Positions 1 to 6,140 of a DNA stretch of 7,228 bases are shown in pieces. Origin of the DNA: Thermodesulfobacteriota bacterium (lineage in GTDB: Bacteria; Desulfobacterota; BSN033; UBA1163); the NCBI GenBank assembly GCA_030024065.1, contig JASEIE010000206.1:1-7228 (forward strand), in the 5' to 3' direction. The notes under the pieces were generated by a model, which did no database searches, had not been told where the DNA came from, and worked only from the letters and a program-made list of their open reading frames with translations. Both the position numbers and the translations under genes were made by a program. Position 1 is the stretch's first letter, and every line of letters begins with the position of its first letter.

Positions 1-144
1 GCTGCGTTGTCTATTTGGTATGTACTTGATACTTCAATATCATTACTCTACAGAGTGAATGTCAATGTTGTTCTTAATACTGTTCTCGGGGTACTTGTGT
101 TCTTACCATTGTTTTTTACAAGAAAAGACTTTTACGGCAAATAG
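1..144 (+). CDS. C-terminal end of an unidentified integral membrane protein (5' end outside window)
   Basis: The frame is open from the first base to a TAG at 142-144 and gives 47 residues with no internal stop. The peptide is strongly hydrophobic: an aromatic/aliphatic stretch (about residues 4-17), a short polar part with Tyr-Arg, then a long Val/Leu/Phe segment (about residues 21-40). It ends in a positively charged tail, TRKDFYGK. That layout, a last membrane span followed by a short basic cytoplasmic tail, is typical of the C-terminus of a multi-span membrane protein. I do not recognise the family from so short a piece. The gene runs toward the minus-strand racemase gene, so it is not part of that operon. 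Its AT-rich codons differ somewhat from the genes to the right. Reading frame fairly likely; function unknown. Confidence 0.55.
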   Translation, partial: AALSIWYVLDTSISLLYRVNVNVVLNTVLGVLVFLPLFFTRKDFYGK

Positions 145-336
145 ATTTCGCAAAAGACAACCCTTGGAGACGTAGTTAGGTTTGTCAAATAGTTTGCTGG
201 CGACGCTTGACGTTATTTAAACAACTTAACAACGTCCGTCCCCCTACAAAAAGGTCGAATAGTCGGATGGCACATAGTCGTATAGTAAAAAAAACTACAA
301 GACTATGAGACTATAGGACTATAAGACTTTCGATTA
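145..336. other. AT-rich spacer between two convergent genes
   Basis: No credible gene is seen here. The stretch separates the end of the membrane-protein gene from the end of the LarA-like gene. It holds a possible 6-bp stem (GACGTT 209-214 with AACGTC 231-236, 16-nt loop) and, at its right end, a phased array of GACTAT/ATAGTC words listed separately. Neither gene has a classical GC-rich hairpin plus U-tract terminator in this gap. Confidence 0.6.
259..331. repeat. 8-bp-phased GACTAT/ATAGTC array forming an imperfect dyad
   Basis: On the right, GACTAT starts at 301, 309 and 317, with a degenerate fourth copy GACTTT at 325, giving an exact 8-bp period. On the left the reverse complement ATAGTC occurs at 259 and 274, and ATAGT at 282, the last two again 8 bp apart. 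The halves can pair: 273-286 (CATAGTCGTATAGT) with 294-307 (ACTACAAGACTATG) matches at 12 of 14 positions around an A-only loop. It could form a hairpin in transcripts from either convergent gene and help 3'-end formation, but the A/T tract lies in the loop, so it is not a standard intrinsic terminator. Confidence 0.6.
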
Positions 337-1620
337 TTACCGGACTTCCGGGATGATGTTGCCTCCTGATGGAAAGATTGCGACATCGGCCTTGTCCATC
401 TTTTTATAAACCTGATTGATCGCATCCTCAATATTGGGGGAGTATGAAAATTTCATCATCTTCACCTGCTCCGGCGAAAGGCCCTCGGTCACATGGACGA
501 CCGTAAATTTCTCGGCCAGCTCCTTAAAATAGACCACCTGCATAATGTATGAAATGCCAAAGGATCGGAGGTGGTCCGGAACACTTCCTTCGATCAACCT
601 TCGATGGAAATCACCGGCACTTTCAGAACTCCCCATCTCTTTGATCAAAGGCAGAATCGGGCCTGCTTCTTTCTGCGGGGCCACCCAGATGATCGCTCCC
701 CCTGCCCGTGTACAAAAACCAGCCATGACCAGGGCCTTTGTCGATTGAACCCCTATTTCCAAAGGAGAAGCCGAGGTGATGGTGACATCAGTTAGCTTCG
801 AAAGAGGAACCAGATAGAGGGAGGACGCATAGTTGGAGGCTGCCTTATGCTCCTCAACAGGGTCTCCTGCGAAGGCCCGGATGACCTCCTTTTTTTCATT
901 GATGATGAAGTCGAGTTTAAAAGCCAACCTGGATAATCGGCCGGCGTCCAAAATATCTTCAAAGAAGTGGTTTCCATCCAGTAAGTTCACCCTGCTGTTC
1001 CGATGGCGCATCCATGTAAAGTGATGGTCTGCTACGGAGCGGTAGGAGCAAACCCCGGGCATGATGATTTTGAATCCTCCTCCATATCCGGAAATAGGGT
1101 GGGGCATGCATTCTCCCACACCGATGATAATATCGGCGAATGCAACATAACGGTTTACCTCGACCAGTGTTCCCCGATGGGTTTTTCCAATGATCACATT
1201 GTCAGAGGCGTGGGGATCGTGAGAAAGAAGTCGGCCTGTTAACCGAGAAAAAACCTCCTTCCCAACCTTCGTCTCAAGTTGCTCCAGCGAAGGAATGGGA
1301 TGCGTTCCCACGGCACAGACGCCCCTGATCCTTTTATCAGGAATGCCGGCCCGATTGAGGCGATTCATAAGCTCTGGCAGGGCAAGATGGACGGGTGTTG
1401 GCCGCTGGAGATCGTCGAACAGAAGAACAACCTCCATCCCTGGCCGAGCCAGGTCTTCAATCTTAGGAGATCCGAAGGAATGATCCAGTGCTCGCCGGAT
1501 CTCCTGAATCGGGTCGTTTACTCCGGGGACGGGAGGTTTATCCTCGCTGGAGATCAAATTCCATCCCTTTGGAATGGAAAAAGCTCTTCTCTCTCCGTCA
1601 TAGTTGACATATTGGCCCAT
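337..1620 (-). CDS. larA: LarA-family nickel-pincer 2-hydroxyacid racemase/epimerase
   Basis: The 427-aa protein has the length and layout of lactate racemase LarA (DUF2088 N-terminal domain plus C-terminal domain). Residues known in LarA to bind or work with the nickel-pincer nucleotide are visible: Asp70 and Arg73 in FDDLQRP, His107 in GTHP, His174 and Lys184 in HPISGYGGGFK, His199/His200, and Gln292/Lys295 in QSTK. Lys184 is the expected covalent attachment point of the cofactor. LarA homologs interconvert epimers of several 2-hydroxyacids (lactate, malate, phenyllactate and others), so the substrate is open. The protein is probably cytoplasmic, with no signal peptide. The ATG has a strong AAGGAGT site (+ coordinates 1628-1634) 7 nt upstream. 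It is divergent from the GntR/oxidoreductase operon, suggesting a shared substrate. LarB, LarC and LarE, which make the cofactor, are not in the window. Family is confident; substrate unknown. Confidence 0.88.
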   Translation of the reverse strand: MGQYVNYDGERRAFSIPKGWNLISSEDKPPVPGVNDPIQEIRRALDHSFGSPKIEDLARPGMEVVLLFDDLQRPTPVHLALPELMNRLNRAGIPDKRIRGVCAVGTHPIPSLEQLETKVGKEVFSRLTGRLLSHDPHASDNVIIGKTHRGTLVEVNRYVAFADIIIGVGECMPHPISGYGGGFKIIMPGVCSYRSVADHHFTWMRHRNSRVNLLDGNHFFEDILDAGRLSRLAFKLDFIINEKKEVIRAFAGDPVEEHKAASNYASSLYLVPLSKLTDVTITSASPLEIGVQSTKALVMAGFCTRAGGAIIWVAPQKEAGPILPLIKEMGSSESAGDFHRRLIEGSVPDHLRSFGISYIMQVVYFKELAEKFTVVHVTEGLSPEQVKMMKFSYSPNIEDAINQVYKKMDKADVAIFPSGGNIIPEVR

Positions 1621-1666
1621 TTAATGGACTCCTTTAGGCTAAAATCGGATATTTAATTATATAAAA

Positions 1667-1695
1667 ATGATAGAGTAATATTGACCGGTTGTCAA
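1667..1695 (-). promoter_or_regulatory. Predicted sigma70-type promoter of the LarA-like gene
   Basis: On the minus strand a perfect -35 TTGACA (+ coordinates 1695-1690) is followed after exactly 17 bp by TATCAT (1672-1667), one mismatch from the -10 consensus. The start of transcription would be near 1660, leaving a leader of about 40 nt that contains the AAGGAGT ribosome site. Confidence 0.7.
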
Positions 1696-1714
1696 ATAAA
1701 AAAGGTATTGACAA
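1681..1714. promoter_or_regulatory. Three TTGAC half-sites spanning both -35 boxes (possible operator)
   Basis: TTGAC (1681-1685) and GTCAA (1691-1695) form an inverted repeat with a 5-bp centre. TTGTCAA (1689-1695) and TTGACAA (1708-1714) form a perfect 7-bp inverted repeat with a 12-bp centre. Part of this symmetry follows simply from two divergent -35 boxes. The extra TTGAC at 1681 and the near-identical 15-bp direct repeat (1689-1703 and 1708-1722, 19-bp spacing) go beyond that, so a regulator site is possible but unproven. Confidence 0.35.
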
Positions 1715-1737
1715 ATAAAAATAAACTGGGGTACAGT
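1708..1737 (+). promoter_or_regulatory. Predicted sigma70-type promoter of the GntR regulator and possibly the whole operon
   Basis: A perfect -35 TTGACA lies at 1708-1713 and a weaker -10 TACAGT (4 of 6) at 1732-1737, 18 bp apart. The expected transcription start, 6-8 bp after the -10, falls at or next to the ATG at 1745. No other promoter is evident before the gamma-subunit gene, so this one may drive all downstream genes. Confidence 0.6.
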
Positions 1738-1742
1738 ACACC
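1728..1742. promoter_or_regulatory. Palindrome GGGGTACAGTACACC over the -10 box: candidate GntR autoregulatory operator
   Basis: The core GTAC-A-GTAC is perfectly symmetric about base 1735, and outer GG/CC pairs extend it to 6 of 7 matched positions per arm. It covers the proposed -10 and ends two bases before the regulator's start codon. FCD-type GntR proteins usually bind short palindromes with GT...AC half-sites near their own promoters, which this resembles. Assignment to this regulator is inference. Confidence 0.45.
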
Positions 1743-1744
1743 TC

Positions 1745-2425
1745 ATGAGAAGGTTGGTCATTAAGAATCCGAAGACAATAAGAAGAAAGGTTTACGATTA
1801 TCTTCGTGAAAAACTCTTGAGTGGAGAGATTCCTCCTCATGAGCATCTGATCGAGACGAAGATTGCACAAGAGATAGGAACATCACGGACGCCTGTCAGA
1901 GAGGCGCTTCATAATCTGGAGCTGGAAGGACTGATCGAATCGATCCCAAGGGTGGGTTATATTGTGAAATCCATCAGCGAAGAGGAGGTAGAGGAGATTT
2001 GCGAGATCAGGAGGGTCGTTGAAGAACTTGCCACCCGCTGGGCAATTGAGAAGGCCCGGGATAGGCTTATCCAAGAATTGAAAAAAAACATCGCTATTTC
2101 GGAAGAAAAGGTCTCCGGCGGAGATGTGAGGGCCTTTGTGGAAATGGATGCCCAGTTTCACGAGACCATTTCAAAACTGAGCGGAAGCAAGCGTCTCCTT
2201 GAATTGGCACAGACCTTGAGGCGCCATATGTTGAGATATAGAATTCAAAGCATTTATTCGGCTGACAATGTATTGAGGGCAATCAATGGCCATAAGGGAA
2301 TACTCAGGGCCATTGAGAAAGACGATTTTGATGAGATCAACAAGGCAATAAAGGCCCATCTGGAGCAGGTGAAAAGGGACGTCTTAAGGTATGCCTTCAA
2401 GGAGGGTTCTAAAGGAAAGGAATAA
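1745..2425 (+). CDS. GntR-family transcriptional regulator, FadR/FCD subfamily
   Basis: The 226-aa protein has a GntR winged helix-turn-helix in roughly residues 11-75, with the signature block IGTSRTPVREALHNLELEGLI at about 44-64 and the wing RVGYIV at 69-74. A helical FCD effector domain follows (about 82-215). The FCD metal/ligand residues are visible: Asp135 and His139 in DAQFH, His183 in NGHKGI, and His205 in KAHLEQ. Family members are dimeric repressors (sometimes activators) that bind carboxylic acids such as lactate, gluconate or acyl-CoA. A hydroxyacid or oxoacid handled by the neighbouring enzymes is therefore a plausible effector. It lies between the divergent LarA-like gene and the oxidoreductase genes, with only 59 bp before the gamma gene. 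No ribosome site is seen at a normal distance before the ATG, and the predicted transcript starts at or beside it. Confidence 0.9.
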   Translation: MRRLVIKNPKTIRRKVYDYLREKLLSGEIPPHEHLIETKIAQEIGTSRTPVREALHNLELEGLIESIPRVGYIVKSISEEEVEEICEIRRVVEELATRWAIEKARDRLIQELKKNIAISEEKVSGGDVRAFVEMDAQFHETISKLSGSKRLLELAQTLRRHMLRYRIQSIYSADNVLRAINGHKGILRAIEKDDFDEINKAIKAHLEQVKRDVLRYAFKEGSKGKE

Positions 2426-2484
2426 GGTTATTAAGAAATGGTGATCACAGAACATTATCCGAAAATATCATCAAAGGACCAACC

Positions 2485-3036
2485 ATGATTGAAATCAAGT
2501 TTAAAGGCCGTGGAGGGCAGGGAGTGGTCGTCGCTTCGGAAATTTTAGGAACGGCCTTTTTCTCCGAAGGGAAATACCCTCAATGCTTTTCCGTCTTTGG
2601 GGGGGAACGCCGTGGCGCTCCGGTCGTCGGATTTTTACGCGTTGATGATGAACCCATTCTCTTGAAATGTCAGATCAAACACCCGGATCAGATGATACTT
2701 TTTGACCTGTCTTTGACAGATGAGAAAGAGATATTTCAGGAGCTCAAGCCAAATGGATTGATCCTGATCAACTCGAATAAAGAAATCGATTCTTTTAAGA
2801 ATTTAAGAAGATTTAAAATAGGTCTGATCGATGCCGGCGAGATTGCCAGACATGTGGGTTTGGGAGGGACCTTCAATATGGCCGTGCTGGGGGCCTATCT
2901 TCGTTTGACCCATCTGGTCAAGATGGAGACATTAATCGAAACGGTGAGGAGATTGGTGCCTGCAAAAATAGAGCTTAATATTAAGGCTGCCCAAGAGGCT
3001 TACGAACAGACGAAGGTGTTTGAGAGAGAAGGATAA
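2485..3036 (+). CDS. porC: 2-oxoacid:acceptor oxidoreductase, gamma subunit
   Basis: The 183-aa protein matches the gamma domain of pyruvate/2-oxoacid:ferredoxin oxidoreductases in length and motifs. The N-terminal glycine loop KGRGGQG lies at residues 7-13, a SVFGGERRGAPV block at 36-47, and a conserved GLGGTFNMAVLGAY segment near 125-138. In this family gamma is an accessory subunit of the thiamine-diphosphate enzyme, thought to contribute to CoA handling and subunit contacts. The ATG has AAAGGA 6 nt upstream (2473-2478). The 3' end carries GAGAAGGA, which serves as ribosome site for the next gene, only 7 nt after its stop, so translation is probably coupled. The ERRGAPV form resembles pyruvate-type gammas, but this alone does not fix the substrate. 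Confidence 0.88.
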   Translation: MIEIKFKGRGGQGVVVASEILGTAFFSEGKYPQCFSVFGGERRGAPVVGFLRVDDEPILLKCQIKHPDQMILFDLSLTDEKEIFQELKPNGLILINSNKEIDSFKNLRRFKIGLIDAGEIARHVGLGGTFNMAVLGAYLRLTHLVKMETLIETVRRLVPAKIELNIKAAQEAYEQTKVFEREG

Positions 3037-3043
3037 AACGAAC

Positions 3044-4786
3044 ATGGAAATGAAATATGATGATTCATCTGAGCTTGTCATTCCCATCTCTTACGGTAGC
3101 TCCGAGGTTATTGAGACAGGGAAATGGGGTTTTGAAAAACCTGAAACAGCGTTCATGACGGCTCCGTGTCAGGCGGATTGTCCTGCCGGGAACGCTATTC
3201 CGCAATTCCTCTATTTAGCAGGCGAGGAGAGATATGAAGAGGCCCTGGAGACCCTATTGAAGGAAAGCCCTTTCCCCGGTGTTTGCGGAAGAGTCTGTTC
3301 TCACCCGTGTGAAAATGACTGTCATCGAGATCAATATGATGAAGCCGTATCCATCAACGCGATGGAGCGATATGTGTTTGATGTTACCTCAAACCAACAT
3401 CCTGATATTCACCCCATATCCAGTGCGGATTCAAAGCGAGTGGCTGTCGTGGGATCCGGTCCGGCAGGACTATCAGCGGCCTATTTCCTCAGGCTTTTAG
3501 GCCACGGGGTGACCCTTTTTGAGGCAAGAGAGGAATTAGGCGGAGTCATGCGCTGGGGGATCCCCGAATATCGACTTCCTAAATCTATTTTGAAAAAAGA
3601 GATTAAGAGAATACTACAACTCTCTATTGATGTTAAAACAGGCGTGAGATTGGGGAAGGACGTCTCTTTTGAGGAATTAGACCGGTTTGATGCTGTTTTT
3701 CTCTCTCCTGGGGCTGGGTTAAATTTACCCATTGGTATCGAAGCCGAGGATTTGAAAAAGATTTGGAGGGGAAGAGATATTTTAGACCGAATCAATTCCG
3801 GGGATAAGATCAGAATGGGAAAAGAGATCATTGTGATCGGCGGGGGCAATACGGCGATGGATGTTGCCCGCTCAGCATTGCGGCTCGGTTCCAGGGCGAC
3901 CATCGCTTATCGCAGAACCCGGGCAGAGATGCCTGCCATTGAGGACGAAATTAACGATGCAGAGGAAGAAGGTGTTCGATTTGAATTCCTGATCCAGCCT
4001 GTAAAGATAAGCCTTCTTAAAAACAGAAGGATCAGAGTAAAATTTCAACGGATGAGGTTAAGGGGACGAGATCAGGGCAATCGGCCCAAGGCCATCCCCG
4101 TTCAAGGCAAATACCGCACACTGGAAGGAGATGGACTCATCACGGCTGTGGGGGAGGGGGTAGATCTTTCATGGATACCTGAAACTCTTGGCCGAAATAG
4201 CCTGATCGATGTGAGTCCTTCCCTTACCACCCCTCATCCTAAAATCTTTGCAGGTGGAGATGCCATTGATCAACCTCGAACCATCGTCTCTGCAATCGCT
4301 TCAGGGAAAAAGGCTGCCATCTCTATCGACCTGTATCTGAGGGGATGGTCTGGCGACGACGTTTTTTCTAAGATTAGAGTTGGAAATAAAGGCGCTCTCT
4401 CAATGGAAGCCTATCTTTCGTTTAGGAACGGAGGGAATGGGTTGGAACCAAAAGATGTGATCTCCTATTCTATGCTCAACCCCTTCTATTTTGAGCATAG
4501 CAAAAGGATCGAAATGCGTAAACTGGATCGCAATAAAGCATTGAAAGGTTTTTCAGAGGTTCATCCCGGTTTAACTTCCGATGAGGCCAGAAATTCCACC
4601 TTGAGGTGCTTTTCCTGTGGAACATGCAATTATTGTTACAATTGTTATTTTTTTTGCCCTGAAGGGGTGATTTCACTGGACCCTCTGCACCGAACAAAAA
4701 ACGTTGACCTCGATCATTGCAAAGGGTGTGGAACCTGTGCAAAGGTCTGTCCGAGGTATGTCGTACTCATGAAGGAACTGTCATGA
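3044..4786 (+). CDS. Fused FAD/NAD(P) oxidoreductase (GltD-like) with C-terminal 2[4Fe-4S] ferredoxin domain
   Basis: This 580-aa protein should move electrons between the oxoacid oxidoreductase and NAD(P). Residues 41-94 form the GltD-type N-terminal Fe-S region (Cys42, 46, 81, 85, 89, 93 with CGRVCSHPCE). Residues 131-430 form a two-Rossmann flavoprotein: the FAD loop GSGPAG at 137-142, the pyridine-nucleotide loop GGGNTAMD at 266-273, the YRR at 289-291 often linked to NADPH binding, and the FAD closure AGGDAI at 403-408. The C-terminal ferredoxin has Cys528/531/534/538 and Cys559/562/565/569. Two extra Cys (522, 525) make an unusual CxxC ladder. The start was chosen at ATG 3044 (AAGGA 10 nt upstream, just past gamma's stop); an in-frame TTG at 3020 would add 8 residues. 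It corresponds to the separate ferredoxin and FAD subunits of phenylglyoxylate:NAD oxidoreductase. Confidence 0.88.
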   Translation: MEMKYDDSSELVIPISYGSSEVIETGKWGFEKPETAFMTAPCQADCPAGNAIPQFLYLAGEERYEEALETLLKESPFPGVCGRVCSHPCENDCHRDQYDEAVSINAMERYVFDVTSNQHPDIHPISSADSKRVAVVGSGPAGLSAAYFLRLLGHGVTLFEAREELGGVMRWGIPEYRLPKSILKKEIKRILQLSIDVKTGVRLGKDVSFEELDRFDAVFLSPGAGLNLPIGIEAEDLKKIWRGRDILDRINSGDKIRMGKEIIVIGGGNTAMDVARSALRLGSRATIAYRRTRAEMPAIEDEINDAEEEGVRFEFLIQPVKISLLKNRRIRVKFQRMRLRGRDQGNRPKAIPVQGKYRTLEGDGLITAVGEGVDLSWIPETLGRNSLIDVSPSLTTPHPKIFAGGDAIDQPRTIVSAIASGKKAAISIDLYLRGWSGDDVFSKIRVGNKGALSMEAYLSFRNGGNGLEPKDVISYSMLNPFYFEHSKRIEMRKLDRNKALKGFSEVHPGLTSDEARNSTLRCFSCGTCNYCYNCYFFCPEGVISLDPLHRTKNVDLDHCKGCGTCAKVCPRYVVLMKELS

Positions 4787-5934
4787 AAGAATTTATGACT
4801 GGCAACCATGCAGTGGCTCGTGCTGTCAGATTGTGTCGGACTCCGTTGATTGCTGCCTATCCGATCACCCCCCAAACACCGATCTACGAAAAACTCTCCG
4901 AATGGGAGGCATCGGGTGAACTAAAGGGGATCATGATGCGGACAGAATCCGAGCACTCAGCCATGGCATCCTGCATTGCCGCTTCCTTAACCGGTGTCAG
5001 GACATTCACAGCGACATCATCTCAAGGCCTAGCCCTGATGCATGAGATGCTCCATTTCGCAGCAGGATGCCGGGTTCCGGTAGTGATGGCCAACGTCAAT
5101 CGGTTATTAGCTGCGCCATGGGGGTTCTGGGCTGACCAGTTGGACAGCCTTTCCCAGAGAGATACAGGGTGGATTCAATTTTATTGCGAAAATGGCCAGG
5201 AAGCTCTGGATAGTGTGATTCAGGCCTATAGAATTGCAGAACAAGTATTCCTGCCTGCCATGATCTCCCTGGAGGCTTTTTTTGTTTCCCATTTTATGGA
5301 GCCTGTGGATACTCCTGAACAGGAACAGGTCGATCGGTTCCTTCCCCCTATTCATCTACCGCATCAGTTCGATATTGACAAACCAGGATTTCTCGTCCCT
5401 GTGGTTTCGTCGGAATTATACCGTAAGTATAAGCATATGGCTCAGATTTCCATGGACTCGGTCAAAGAAATTGCTGCCCGAGTTGATGATGAATATAGAG
5501 AAGAGTTTGGAAGGGGATATGGGATTATTGAGACGATGATGTTGGAAGATGCTGAGGTTGTGATTGTGACGGCTGGATCGATCACCAGTACGGCCAGGGT
5601 TACCATCAAGGCCCTTCGTGAGCAAGGCCATCGAGTTGGGTTATTAAAAATACGCCTTTTCAGACCTTTTCCAGGGGAAGCCATTCGAGATGCCCTCAGG
5701 AAAAAGAAAAAGATTGCCGTCATTGATAGAAATATATCCTTGGGAGGCGGAGGGATATTCTGCCAGGAATTAAGGGCGGCTCTGGTTCATTCTCCGGATC
5801 ATCCTATGACCTTCAGCTATATTGCCGGGATCGGGGGGACGGATGTAGATCCTGAGGTGATCCAAGGGATCGCTTTCGATGCGATCAATCGAACGGGACC
5901 AGTCGATGAATCGATCTGGATCATGGGGGGATAG
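4783..5934 (+). CDS. porA: 2-oxoacid:acceptor oxidoreductase, alpha subunit
   Basis: The 383-aa protein is a full-length alpha subunit. It holds the pyrimidine-binding domain of the thiamine enzyme with YPITPQTP at residues 26-33, ESEHSA with the putative cofactor-activating Glu57, and ATSSQGLALM (77-86). VNRLLA at 105-110 aligns its Arg107 with the pyruvate-binding arginine of Desulfovibrio africanus PFOR, and QRDTGWIQ (125-132) is pyruvate-type. The C-terminal domain has RLFRPFP (291-297) and DRNISLGGGG (315-324). The stretch after Arg107 reads APWGFWADQLDS where pyruvate enzymes usually have a smaller, PxNIWGDHxD-like sequence. The start overlaps the preceding stop as ATGA, with GAAGGA 6 nt upstream. 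An earlier in-frame start at 4717 lies within the ferredoxin coding region and lacks such a site. Substrate: pyruvate or a bulkier 2-oxoacid. Confidence 0.9.
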   Translation: MKEFMTGNHAVARAVRLCRTPLIAAYPITPQTPIYEKLSEWEASGELKGIMMRTESEHSAMASCIAASLTGVRTFTATSSQGLALMHEMLHFAAGCRVPVVMANVNRLLAAPWGFWADQLDSLSQRDTGWIQFYCENGQEALDSVIQAYRIAEQVFLPAMISLEAFFVSHFMEPVDTPEQEQVDRFLPPIHLPHQFDIDKPGFLVPVVSSELYRKYKHMAQISMDSVKEIAARVDDEYREEFGRGYGIIETMMLEDAEVVIVTAGSITSTARVTIKALREQGHRVGLLKIRLFRPFPGEAIRDALRKKKKIAVIDRNISLGGGGIFCQELRAALVHSPDHPMTFSYIAGIGGTDVDPEVIQGIAFDAINRTGPVDESIWIMGG

Positions 5935-5940
5935 GTGATT

Positions 5941-6072
5941 AAGCACCAAATACCAAGCACCAAATACCAAATAAGTTCCAATGTACGAAATTCGAAACCC
6001 CCTCACCCCCCTCTCCCCTGAGGGGAGAGGAATGAGGAGAGGGGTTGTTTTGGTCATTTGGAATTGGTGCTT
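5941..6072. mobile_element. Candidate MITE/REP-like element with imperfect inverted ends
   Basis: The left end is AAGCACCAAATACC in two exact tandem copies (5941-5954, 5955-5968), followed by AAGTTCCAATG. The right end reads CATTTGGAATTGGTGCTT (6055-6072), whose GGTGCTT and CATTTGGAATT are the reverse complement (the second imperfectly) of the left-hand words. These arms flank a strong central palindrome. Small size, no coding capacity, inverted ends and position between co-functional genes fit a miniature repeat element. Target-site duplication is not evident, so mobility is inference. Confidence 0.45.
5996..6046. repeat. G/C-rich palindrome between the alpha and beta genes
   Basis: CCTCTCCCCT (6010-6019) and AGGGGAGAGG (6021-6030) are perfect reverse complements around one base, giving a stem of at least 9 bp with a 3-nt loop. 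Outer pairing continues with AACCCC (5996-6001) to GGGGTT (6041-6046) and CTCA (6002-6005) to TGAG (6033-6036), with bulges. The RNA should fold into a very stable hairpin. With only three T after GGGGTTG it could pause or partly stop transcription, or protect the upstream message end. Confidence 0.7.
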
Positions 6073-6111
6073 TGAATTTGTTTGGGATTTGTGATTTGGG
6101 ATTTGGAATTT
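6056..6111. repeat. Degenerate TTTGG(G/A)ATT tract
   Basis: The run contains ATTTGGAATT, GAATTTGTTTGGGATTTG, GATTTGGG and ATTTGGAATT in close succession. It is a low-complexity array of about 7-11-bp words related to the reverse complement of the CCAAATA words at 5944-5971. It lies directly before the beta gene. Confidence 0.6.
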
Positions 6112-6140
6112 CAGACCTTATTCGGTCAATAGTGGGGCGA

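Larger units (their letters stand above)
5935..6140. other. 206-bp intra-operon gap filled by a palindromic repeat element
   Basis: The other junctions inside this four-gene set overlap or leave 7 nt, so this gap stands out. It contains direct repeats, a G/C-rich palindrome and a TTTGG-rich tract, each listed below. Codons can be read through part of it in the beta-gene frame, but the peptide (Phe/Gly/Ile-rich, from the TTTGGGATT words) has no likeness to the beta family. No promoter is seen. Confidence 0.7.

Noticed and set aside
2426..2484. Separate promoter for the gamma gene
   Set aside because: The 59-bp gap shows a ribosome site but no convincing -35/-10 pair, so co-transcription with the regulator is more likely.
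3020..3043. TTG start of the fused FAD/ferredoxin subunit at 3020
   Set aside because: It lies within the gamma gene and has poor ribosome-site spacing. ATG 3044 is better placed, although the longer form cannot be fully excluded.
3481..3903. Long antisense frames opposite the oxidoreductase genes (also 5442-5723, 6558-6878) and plus-strand frames opposite the LarA gene (e.g. 1279-1656)
   Set aside because: They lie wholly or almost wholly over genes with clear family motifs on the other strand, and their peptides show no recognizable domain.
4717..4782. Longer alpha subunit starting at 4717
   Set aside because: This would overlap the second ferredoxin cluster coding region by 70 bases. The ATG at 4783 has a good ribosome site, an ATGA overlap with the upstream stop, and the usual family N-terminus.
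5941..5968. CRISPR-like repeats
   Set aside because: Only two adjacent 14-bp copies with no spacers; this is a tandem duplication within the repeat element.
6045..6140. N-terminal 32-residue extension of the beta subunit from an ATG at 6045
   Set aside because: The extra residues come from the TTTGGGATT repeat tract, have no likeness to the family, and that ATG lies inside the palindromic element. Family motifs begin just after 6141.
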